Source: Macrothele yani
Lineage: Eukaryota; Arthropoda; Arachnida; Araneae; Macrothelidae
Reading direction: 5' to 3'
Length of the DNA stretch: 64,000 nucleotides
NCBI GenBank assembly: GCA_039090855.1
Contig: CM077034.1
Span: forward strand, 222,482,331 to 222,546,330
The notes beneath the pieces are model-generated. The model was not told the origin of the DNA. It saw nothing but the letters and a program-made list of their open reading frames with translations, and did not search any database. Numbering within the stretch: position 1 is the first letter of the stretch; every line of letters begins with the position of its first letter. The position numbers were made by a program, and so were the translations under genes. This document shows, in pieces, positions 10,587 to 19,938 of this stretch.

Positions 10587-12430
10587 CACCACATTTCACC
10601 CGAATTTGCCTTCAACCATGAGACTTGTTAAGCACGATGATTCTCTACCGATTCCCAAACAGCCGGAAAAAGGGACATCTCCTCCTCTGAAGCTGGACCA
10701 TCCTATTGTACTGATCGTGAATATCTGCTTAAATCGGAAGAGCCTCATTTAATTTCACAATACGACATGACATGAACCATCTAGTGAAAGACCCGAACCT
10801 CACGAAAAACCAAGCTGAACTGTTAGGTCCTCTTCTACAAGGGTAGCATCTTCTTCAGTCTGGAGATAAAGTCACAATCTATAGAAAACGTCATTAGTGC
10901 CTGTCATCTCTTTTCTCGAAGAGTATAACGAAGTAAATTTCTCCGTCATTTTTATCCGCGCCAGGATTCGAACCCGGGTCCCCTTATTCCGGAATAAGTT
11001 GCTCTACCAATTGAGCTACGCGGACGTTTGTTCTGACTACTATCTGCCTTTATGTCGTGTGCGTCCTGCTGGCAGGTACGTCATATCTCCTGGTACGTTA
11101 CATCATCTCCCCTTATTTTTATTATTTTTTTTTTTATTTCGAAGTGCTGGAGAAGGGATTCTCTTATTTTTCCTATCTCGCGGTGTGGAAATAACATCAC
11201 ACCAATGCGAGATTTTGAACGGTCGGGTCATTCGGATAGTTCGGGCGCCATTATAACGAAGTAAATTTCTCCGTCATTTCTGTCCACGCCAGGATTTGAA
11301 CTCGGATCCCCTCATTCCGGAATAAGTTGCTCTACCAATTGAGCTACGCGGACGTTTGTTGTGATTGCTATGTGCCTTTATGTCGTGTGCGTCCTGCTGG
11401 CAGGTACGTCACATCTCCTGGTACGTTACAAGAGTGGTATTCTTGTTGATTGCAATCATCTTAATGGACTATTTGCCGAGTTAGGGACGGACCACAGTCC
11501 TCAACAATGGTGTCTCTTCATTGGTTCTTCCAAAACTAAGTTTAAAGGCAGTGTTATTACACAATGAAAACATTTAACCATCGGTACCACAGGCCTATGC
11601 TGCGCACGCGAAGGAACTCACCAGAATATGGACCTCCTTAAATCTGTCAATTACTCCGAACACGTGTGGAAAATACTTGGGGAGATCAAGGTGATTGAAC
11701 TTCTAACAGGAATGCAACCAGGCTATAGCAAATTCTGTTGTTTTTTGTGCGAGTGGGACAGTTGGAATAGGGAACATCATTATGAGGTCAAAAGGTGGCC
11801 TTTGAAAAGAGAGTTTAGTGCCTGGGGAAAAGAGGGTGAAATACAAATCGCTCGTTGATTCTGACAAAATTTTAACTCTCCTAGCTCAAAATCAAGTTGG
11901 GCTTGAAAAAATTTGTAAAAGCTGTGGTAAAGGGTGCAGTGGATTTCAGTGTCTGAAGGAAAAGTTCTCTAGACTAAATGAAAGAAAATTAGAAGAAGGT
12001 GTTTTCATTGGACCACAAATTCGGACTAACGTTGAAGACCCTATGTCCGCGGCAAAACTCACTGAAACCGAAAGAGCAGCGTGGTTTGCATTCAAAGATG
12101 TTTGCGCGAACTTTCTGGGAAATATTAGGGCGGAAAACGATTGTGGATTAGTGGAAGCTATGATAAAAGCATAGGGTTAGGAGGTGCAATATGTCCCTTA
12201 AAATCTGCTTTTTCTACTCGCACCTAGGCCTTTTTTTCCCCGCCAGACCTACGTGTGACGAGCACAGAGAAAGATTTCACCAAGATATATCTCAAATGGA
12301 AAGGCGATATGCAAGGTGTGCTTGCTGATTATTACTGGTTTCTTATTACAGATATTTCGGAGTCCAGTTGCAAGCGGAAGGTTTTTAGCAAAACGTTTCG
12401 AAATTGTGAGTCGCCCTGGTGACGCAATAG
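10587..12430 (+). pseudogene. Broken gene of a widespread animal transposon-associated protein family
   Basis: Scattered frames read in order like a protein I remember from many invertebrate genomes, usually annotated as uncharacterised and highly repeated. Blocks are FHPNLPSTMRLVKHDDSLPI (about 10590), AELLGPLLQG (about 10820), an FAELG...SSKTKF block (about 11460-11550), LGEIKVIELLTGMQPGYSKF with CCFLCEWDS (about 11680-11770), GPQIRTNVEDP (about 12015), RAAWFAFKDVCANFLGN (about 12080), and DEHRERFHQDISQMERRYA (about 12260). Stops and shifts separate the blocks. A TRIM-like element (10924-11429) interrupts it after the TSD AAGAG. The CxxC-like CCFLC and the FHQD block are kept. No function can be assigned. 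The copy is dead, and its element ends were not found. Confidence 0.7.
10924..11429 (-). mobile_element. TRIM-like element, copy 1: direct terminal repeats each with a tRNA-like sequence
   Basis: Two direct repeats of 178 bp (10924-11101 and 11252-11429, about 93% alike by eye) begin TATAACGAAGTAAATTTCTC and end CTCCTGGTACGTTAC. They flank a 150-bp core that includes GGAGAAGGGATTCTCTTATT. AAGAG occurs directly outside both ends (10919-10923 and 11430-11434) as a 5-bp TSD, so the whole composite moved as one unit. On the minus strand each terminal repeat carries a tRNA-like segment with a TAGCTCAATTGGTAGAG A box and a GGTTCGAATCC B box; its acceptor and D stems pair. The element interrupts the transposon pseudogene. 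There is no coding capacity. Confidence 0.8.
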
Positions 12431-13208
12431 TCTAAGCGATAGCTTCTGTTCATTTGTTCGAGATGGGTCCGGGTTCGAATCCAAGTAATGCCATGGATGT
12501 TGTATTTCTCTTATTGCCGTGACTCTCTTCCTTCCCGGGGGTCCATGGCCCTAAATTAGGAACGAGTGACTGCTTATAACCCATTGTCCTGTTGAGAATT
12601 TTCATGTTCGTAAATCTTGGGGAACCTGATCACTTCGCTGGGATTTACGAAAAATAAAAAAAAATAAAAAAAATAGAAAATAAGTAAATAAAATACACAG
12701 AATGAAAATACTCGACAGTCCACGTTTCAAAATTGTGTTTGGAAGAGGCAGTGAGATAAGGGAATAAATGGCCATATTCATTTTACTTCACATGCCCTGA
12801 CCAAGCAAACAAAATTTCTTAAAAGAAAGGGGAATAATAAGCATTAAACTTCTTTTTTTCTTTTTGGCCTGATTCATTTTTTTTTCTCTTTAAAAAGAAA
12901 AGGAAAAAAAGGGCGAGCAAAAGAAGACAGCATCAACCCCTTTTAGAAAACAAAATTATTCGCAAGTTAATCACGGAATGAGGAAAAAGCGTTTCTGGAA
13001 AAAAAAGTTGTGAGAAAAGGAAATCTTTCTTCCAGTCCGCCATTTTAGGCAAAGGGATTTAGAAGCTCCCAAAAAGTATGTATTGTCCTGTCGAGAATTT
13101 TTATTTTTCGTAAATCCCAGCGAAGTGTTCAGGTTCCCCAAGACTTACGAACATGAAAATTCTCGACAGGACACCATTGAGTTGGTCACGGTGGTCGTTA
13201 AATCCCCA
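12411..13208 (+). mobile_element. SINE-B copy 1 (degenerate, split by a MITE)
   Basis: The head TCGCCCTGGTGACGCAATAG and the B box GGTTCGAATCC mark a tRNA-derived SINE. The body (CCCTAAATTAGG, GACTGCTTATAACCCAT) stops at 12584. The remaining tail (TGAGTTGGTCACGGTGGTCG) resumes at 13178 after the inserted MITE. It is more diverged than the other copies, so it is an older insertion. Confidence 0.8.
12585..13173. mobile_element. MITE with about 75-bp inverted repeats, inserted in SINE-B copy 1
   Basis: The left end TGTCCTGTTGAGAATTTTCA and the inverse of the right end TGTCCTGTCGAGAATTTTCA pair for about 75 bp, through CTTGGGGAACCTGA and CACTTCGCTGGGATTTACGA. The four bases CCAT flank both ends (12581-12584, 13174-13177). 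The interior is A/T-homopolymer-rich with no frame. The right arm is followed inward by a further inverted copy of its outer 20 bp (about 13083-13100), so that end is itself a hairpin. Confidence 0.8.
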
Positions 13209-13210
13209 AT

Positions 13211-13420
13211 AACGGTGGCGCAGTGGTCTAAGGCGCTGGCCTCTGATCATTCGTCCGTAAGGGGTCCGGGTTCGAATCCCGGTCAGGCATGGATGTTGTG
13301 TTTGTCTTACGGCACTGGCTCTCTCCCTTACCTGGAACCAGTGACCCTAAATTAGGGACGGGCGACTGCTTATAACCCATTGAGTTGCTCATGGTGCTCG
13401 TTAAACCTCCAATAAAAAAA
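13211..13420 (+). mobile_element. SINE-B copy 2 (near full length)
   Basis: A tRNA-related head contains the A box GGTGGCGCAGTGGTCTAAGG and the B box GGTTCGAATCC. The body is ACTGGCTCTCTCCC, GACCCTAAATTAGGGACGGG and GACTGCTTATAACCCATTGAG. The tail GTTAAACCTCCAAT is followed by poly-A. It is flanked by AATCCCCAAT on both sides (13201-13210 and 13421-13430), a 10-bp TSD. The left flank is itself the tail of SINE-B copy 1. Confidence 0.9.
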
Positions 13421-13436
13421 AATCCCCAATAAAAAA

Positions 13437-15078
13437 ATTTGAGTGAAACACTTAATTTGTTTATGTTTTTGGCATATTTGTAGCAATCTCTTGTATTTAA
13501 AAACCTTTCCTGGCCTCATTTTTTGGATTCAGCATGTCATTATTAACTAGAATAAACAATTTTCAACCCTTAACATGGTAAAAAATTTGTAAAAAAAGCT
13601 GCAATAAATTTGTAGTTGTTTTATTTTTCAATTTCTTCCTCAAAATGTCAACTTGAGTTCTCAAAAAGTTGGTAGGTGACAGAGCATTTTGGATTTCAGA
13701 TATGAAATCAGGACATGTTAATTAATCAAAATCACCTGCTTTTGTTTCGAGTGAAAGAAAAAGTTCAAATTTGTTGTTCAATGTGGTTTTTGTTCCATTT
13801 ATATTTCCTGTTATTAAACACCTAACTATTTCTGCCCCCCCTCCCTCCTCCGACTCTTTGCACAACTAAGTCCTGAGACCACGCAGTGGAGAATACTCTC
13901 ACAGTCATTCTTAATGTTTCATCTTGTACAGCTTCAGTCCTTTCGAGGTTACACATGGTTTTTGTGCAAGAAACCATTGGTAATGGAAGCACTAAGCTCT
14001 TTCGTTTTGTTACCCGTGGTTCTTATTAATTTTCACCTATGATTAAACGTTTTTAGATTCTGGATGTTTCTTATGTTACTGCAGCCGAATTATCTGTACG
14101 CTATTTATAAAGGTTAAGACACAATGTCATATTCCAATATAAGTATTACTTATGCAAATGTTGATGTTTACAACTTAACTGCCTTACCATAAATGTTTGT
14201 AACATTGCGGCTAATGTGTGTATATTTTATACATATAATGAAGAGACAGTGTCAAAACAAAGAAGGAGCAGATGCAGTATGGACGATGATGTGTGCATCA
14301 AGGATGTTCATGTTTGATATTTGAAGGCTGTTTTTTCCTCAAGAGATAACACTCTTTCTATTGTAAATGACCTTTGTTGAATCCCACAACGATGGATTAA
14401 TTTGAGATAAAGGCGATGTTCAGTTTTACAAAAAACAAATACAAGTTTCATAATGTCAGCACGAGAAATGGGATAAAAAATACAAAGTACGTCAGGTCAT
14501 TATTCTTTTGTTTTTTACTTTTAAAACCGTTTTTCTTTATGCATATTTCTTATCAATAAACATATTAATGTTCTAGAAAGTTGATAAAAACGTAACCATA
14601 CAAAACTTGTATACTCTTGAACAGAAATAATTCTGCTGTGTAAGCGGAGATATGATGTAGGCTTAGCAAAAAGACCTATTTCATTGTTTTAATTTGTTAA
14701 GTGTTTATCCTAACGAGTGAGTGCATTTTTGAAAAGTAGTGCTTCTGACATGTTAAGAATTATGATTCCGTTCTCAGGACAATGATATTTGTATTCATTT
14801 TTAATAATGACATGTACGTCAGATGTTTTCATTTCCATGTCTTGCATAAAACTAGGTTGCTTCAAAAAGATTTTTTGATTGATGATGCTTCAGGGCATTG
14901 TAAAGATCTAAATATTTATCTCAATCTTCCACGTGGAGTCAGAGAAGTTTCTTATCGGCGTTTAGTCAGGATATGCGTACAGTACTGACTTAACTAACAA
15001 CTTCCTTTCATCGGAACATGATGGGAAGTCCAATGTTCTAATTTAACATTAACAGTTTTATTTCACTAGAACATCAAA
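13437..15078. other. No gene seen
   Basis: AT-rich sequence with stops in all frames. The frame 14782-14988 is short and resembles nothing known to me. No repeat structure was recognised. Confidence 0.55.
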
Positions 15079-15083
15079 AGCCT

Positions 15084-15470
15084 TATAACGAAGTAAATTT
15101 CTCCGTCATTTCTGTCCACGCCAAGATTCGAACCCGGATCCCCTCATTCCGGAATAAGTCACTCTACCAATTGAGCTACGCGGACGTTTGTTCTGACTAC
15201 TATCTGCCTTTATGTCATGAGCGTCCTGCAGTGGATGGCTGCCTGCAACGATTCATGGTCACGGCTGACCCGTGGGCCATGACCCCGGCCTTCTTTCGGG
15301 GGGGGGGATGTGACGTACCTGCCAGCAGGACGCACACGACATAAAGGCAGATAGGAGTCAGAATGAACGTCTGCGTAGCTCAGTTGGTAGAGCGACTTGT
15401 TCCAGAATAAGCGGACTCGGGTTCGATTCCCGGCGTAGACCAAAAATGACGGAGAAATTAACTTCGTTAT
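15084..15470. mobile_element. Fold-back derivative of the tRNA-bearing TRIM-like element
   Basis: The left end TATAACGAAGTAAATTTCTC is repeated in inverse at the right end. The right arm (15309-15470, 162 bp) is a complete terminal repeat of the TRIM-like family in the opposite orientation, with a tRNA-like segment on the plus strand whose seven acceptor pairs are intact (GTCTGCG with CGTAGAC). The left arm is the same repeat, cut at about 15230. The core shares ATGGTCACGGCTGACCCGTG with the core of the 24496-25080 copy, in reverse. AGCCT flanks both ends (15079-15083, 15471-15475). Confidence 0.78.
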
Positions 15471-15534
15471 AGCCTTTCACTACAAAATCTGAAAGTATTT
15501 CCGTAATGAGATTCTAAAGGAAAGGTAAATTCTA

Positions 15535-16839
15535 CAACGGCCGTTCCATAAAAACTGACAGCAGAATCAGACAAAATGAGGAAATATAGAAACAGCAAAA
15601 TTTATGTCATTCTTTCTCAAAGAATATTCCCTCGGATGATATGCAACGGTCTCATCGTTCAGTCCACTTTTCAAAGCATGTGGCGACGGCAATCTGTGGA
15701 AGCTGCTTTAGCGACCTCTGTACAGTTTGAATAACGTCAGCATCTTCTCCTCCATTGTTGGAAACAACCAGAAATCGCACGGGGCGAGATCAGGATTGTA
15801 GGCAGGCTGTGGCATGATTTCAATACTGCATTTCGTAAGAAACTGTTGAACACAAGCAGCCACATGTGGACGGGCGTTATCATGGTGTAAGGTCCACTTG
15901 CCCACCAGTTTCGGTCGCATAATCAATAAGTGTCGTCTCAGACACTTCAAGACTGAAATGTAATGCTCTGCATTGACAGTAATTTGTGGAGGAACGGCAT
16001 GCTAGTAGACTACACCTTTACGATCAAAGAAAATTATTATCATCCCCTTCCCAGCTGATTTGGTTTAGCGGACTTTTATTGGAGGAGGCAATCCTGTGTG
16101 TTTCCAGACACTCGTTGCACGCTTCGTGAGGGGGTCGAAATAGTGGACCCATGTTTCATCGGTAGTTATTATTGTGTTTAGAAAGTTTGGATCCTTTGCA
16201 ATCATTTGTTTCTACTCATGACACACCTGAACTCTAGTTAACAGTTGTTCTCTCGTCAGGTGATGAGGTACCCATCTGGGACCCACACGATGCAGCAGTA
16301 GTTTGTCGCGTAGAATGCGGAGTGCCTTCGTTTTTGAAATATTAGTTGACGCTGCTATGTCTTCACACGTCATTCGTCGATCTTCTTGCAAGATTGCCTA
16401 AACAGTCTTAACAATACGCTCCGTAATAACACTTTCAGGTCGACCAGGCCTAGGAGCGGTTTCTGCCGACAAATGCCAATTTTTTTAAATTATGGTGTCA
16501 TCTAAAAATCGTTGACTCACCCAAACATTTATCTCTGTAAGCTTTTTTCATTAAATCAACCGTTTCCGGAGCCGTTTTTTACTCAAACGATAGCAAAACT
16601 TTATCGCGCAACGCATTTCACTTCTTAACTCTGAATCTCACAGCTCCATAGCTATATGGCGAAATGCAGACGTACCTTAAACAACTGCGCAATAACAAAA
16701 CCAGAATCATCTGACACGGCTTATAACTGTTTCCCTGGATACTTCCTTAATTCAGTCAGTCGTTTGCGTGGCAATTTTCCCATTCGCACTGTTTTCAACT
16801 CAAAAAATATACTCTCAGTTTTTATGGAACGGACTTTGT
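15535..16839 (-). mobile_element. mariner transposon with decayed transposase
   Basis: The ends CAACGGCCGTTCC and, inverse, CAAAGTCCGTTCC continue into CATAAAAACTGA on both sides. TA flanks lie at 15533-15534 and 16840-16841. The 1.3-kb length is typical of mariner. The minus strand encodes a mariner transposase in pieces: an N-terminal HTH (CAIKFCYRL) near 16620, TDETWVHYF (first Asp) near 16150, HHDNARPH (second Asp) near 15880 and PDLAPCDFWLFP (third Asp) near 15790. Exactly 34 residues separate the last two aspartates, giving the DD34D signature. Several stops and shifts break the frame. The longest piece is 15708-15950. Confidence 0.9.
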
Positions 16840-16841
16840 AC

Positions 16842-17838
16842 AATGCTTTCGGCACGACAGTGAAATTGAATAGCCACTGTTGGCTGCCTTGGCCATTTGA
16901 TTTTTTCTTTTGGTAAATATACGATGAATGTGATTGTTTGAATTACTACAGGTATTTAAAGTATCTTGTGCATTTGAATAACAAGTTTTAATTCTACACT
17001 CTCAAGGCGGTAGGAAGAAGCGTAGCATTAATTTCTGGTCATACCGAATGAATACCATGTTGCGGTCTTTCATCTGTCTCTGAGATTTTTGAAGCTCCCT
17101 TGAATATGTATATAATGTCTAGGACTTTAAAAAACAGTCTTAAAATGTTTATAAATCACTTCACATGCGCATAAAAAATTATTTTTAACCTGAGATACTT
17201 TTTATAGAAATATCTTATATTTGTTTGCGTGTCTCTCGATCTAATCAGGAGATGTCGCTTTGATCACATAATTTCTCTTTCGACGTCATTTGTAAAGCAT
17301 TCATGTTCAATTTTTCCAAAAGCATTCATTTGTATAAATTGATTTTTGTCAATGTTGTTAAAAAACTGTATTCGTTGAATAAATTGATATGGTCTATGAA
17401 ATTTGGGGAATTGGTGATTTATTTTAGTCCTTCGTAGTGTTTACTAAGGGTAAAACACAGCAGTTGATTTTGATAGCTCAAATAGGAACACCTGAAAGAA
17501 AAATAGGAACAATCAACACATTAATCAGCATTCCCTACACAGTTTCCACTCCTGATGCCTTCAATGAATATTTGTAAAGAAATCTCTAGAACAGAAACAG
17601 AAAAAAAAATATATATATTTAACACACCAGTGTGTTTTCCGATTTTCGTGATTCACAATCACCCCCCCCCTCTCCCCCAGATGGCAAAAATATATTCTGA
17701 TATTCTGCACAACATGCCAGATATATCTTATGAAATAAACATTTGAGGTAGACGAAATTAAATATACAGGATGTACCCATGAAACGCGGGCTTCTAAAAT
17801 TTTTGGAATTCGACAACATATGATCACAAAACAATTTT
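16842..17838. other. No gene seen
   Basis: AT-rich sequence with a C-rich run (about 17661-17680). No frame or element was recognised. Confidence 0.55.
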
Positions 17839-18052
17839 GCCGCCCCGGTGGCCCAGTGGTGTAAGCGATGGCCTCTGATCATTCGTCCGAAAGGGGTCCG
17901 AGTTCGAATGCCGGTGAGGCATGGATGTTGTATTTTGGTTTTACGGCACTGGCTGTCTTTCTTCCCTGGAGCCAGTGACCCTCAATTAGGGATCTTAGAG
18001 CCCGTTGAGCTGCTCACGGTGGTCGTTAAACCTCCAATAAAAAAAAAAAAAA
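17839..18052 (+). mobile_element. SINE-B copy 3
   Basis: GCCGCCCCGGTGGCCCAGTG begins the tRNA-like head. The B box reads GAGTTCGAATGCC. The body and the GTTAAACCTCCAAT tail with poly-A are present. The segment between GGGATCTTAGAGCCCG is shortened relative to other copies. No clean TSD was seen. Confidence 0.88.
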
Positions 18053-19690
18053 ATTCTGAACCATATTATTTTTACTAAGAGCAAGCAGACAAACCGTTTT
18101 TCTGCCTTTCTTTGGAAGATCTGAAGGGGAAGTTTTCAGGTTGACTTCTCATCAGGTAAAAATTCCAGCATTTTCCGATCATGAGAATTATAAGTCACAC
18201 AAGCTAAAAGCGGGTTTTCCACTAAAACATCAATTTTCACAAATCTGATGAAAATATCAGTCTTCACAAATACACGGTATTCGCGCAATTTTTTTTTTTT
18301 TTTTTTTTTTGGCATCAGGCTGTCTTAACCAACTGTTTCACATGCAGCCCACTCCTTAGTATGTACGGTATACACTTGTAAACTATGTCACCCAGGATAG
18401 GGAAATCAAACTCGGATCTCCCGACTTCGGTCTGACTATTCATCATCATTAAGAATATCCTAACAAGAAAAAAAAGAAAAAAGATTTTTCTGAGGGATTC
18501 TTAGAATCGAATAAACGCTTTTAAATAAAAATATACGCTGGCGGAAAATTTGGAATAAAGGGAAAGTAGCAAATACGCGAAAAGTATTCATAGCATGTTC
18601 ATATCTATGTTCAGGATTTTCTTTTTAAATATGTCTTCTGGAAGCAGAGATAGAGAAGAAAAATTTTATTTGCGCCCCCTAAGAATAAGCCTGTGCATTA
18701 TTTAACGAGAATAATGTTCTCCATCTTTTCTGAAGTGAAATGCGTCAACAGAAACAGAATTTTTTCAAAAGGATTTTTAGAAGAGAGATACACTTGCAAA
18801 CAGAGATACACACTAATACCACCTAGCGGCAGAACTAGGAACTACAAAAACCCCGCGGAACCTGCTAAATGTTCTGCAAAGTGAATGGTATTTATTCACT
18901 GTTCAGTGTTAGAAGAAGTTTTCCAACCTGTCTTTTATAAAAGCACGTATATCGAGGAAAAAAGGTTAACTTATGCCATCTATGAGCAAACTTGAAAGTA
19001 AAAAAATAAATAATCAAAACATTTCACAACAAAAGCGCTGTTAGGTAAAGAAAGAATTTTTCAAATCAGATTTCTGGGAACAGAGACCGAGAAAAATATG
19101 ATGTAGAGGTATTGAGGAAATTTCAATTTACATTTTCGCCCCCTAGCCGATAAATTTTGTATTACTTGAAAGAGAAGCTGTTTGTGAAATGGTCTTCGTT
19201 ATAAATGGTATCGAACAGAAGAGATAATTTTTTCAATAGGATATTTAGAAGCAATAATATGGAATAAAGTATAGTTTGAATTCGATGGAATCTGCATTCA
19301 CACCCTCTGGCGGCAACGCTATACTTAAACGTTCTCTCATTTTGGGTTTTCGAATGCAAAAAGAATTTTTCAGATCAAACTGACAGTTCCAGCGATAAGT
19401 TGTACATCGATGGACGAAAGGAAGGACAGAAAAAGTGATACCGTAAACACGTATTTATTTTGCAAAAGTCGGGTTAGAAAGGGGAAATAGAACGACGAAG
19501 GGAAATAAAGGAATGTTACGAAACTGAAACGCCTATAACTCGGGTGTTTCATGTTCACAACAAAATACTAGAAACGGAAACATCACAAGAATAGAGTTGG
19601 CTCTGGCAATGGGATCGCCATTTCTATCAACAATGTGAAGGGTAAGACTAAGAACCCAATTTCCAACAATACTTGAACTTTTGAGACTGA
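18053..19690. other. No gene; weak old repeats and a tRNA-like trace
   Basis: 18285-18445 holds a long poly-T followed by a minus-strand trace of a B box (GAGTTTGATTTCC), possibly a third, eroded SINE type. Between 18600 and 19370 the phrases GAATTTTTCA, GGATTTTTAGAAG/GGATATTTAGAAG and GCGCCCCCTA/CGCCCCCTAGC recur two or three times at roughly 250-450-bp spacing. This suggests an ancient duplicated repeat too worn to define. Confidence 0.4.
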
Positions 19691-19938
19691 TCTGGTTGGT
19701 TGATTTTTATGGCGTAAGGGCCATGTTTGGCTAAAGAGCGCCAGACACAAGACAAACAAACGGTATTAAAAACGTGGTATAAAGCTTAAAATCTGGTTGA
19801 TCAAGTAAAACTGAAAAATGAGAATGGTGGAAGCTCTAAAAAGACAATGAAACAAACAGTATTAAAAACATGGTACAATGATTAAAATCTAGCTGATTCA
19901 GTAAAACTGAAAAATGAGAATGATGATAGGGCTAAAAT

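Noticed and set aside
10955..11026. tRNA gene (minus strand), and the same for 11283-11354, 15121-15186, 15372-15442, 24532-24600 and 24954-25023
   Set aside because: The anticodon stem does not pair, and each copy sits in a repeated mobile unit. They are called tRNA-like parts of an element, not tRNA genes.
13211..13290. tRNA gene at the head of SINE-B copies
   Set aside because: The same head is followed every time by the same body and poly-A tail with TSDs, so it is a SINE.
17555..17882. Overlapping frames on both strands near 17.6-17.9 kb
   Set aside because: These are low-complexity frames crossing a C-run and the SINE-B head, with no consistent coding signal.
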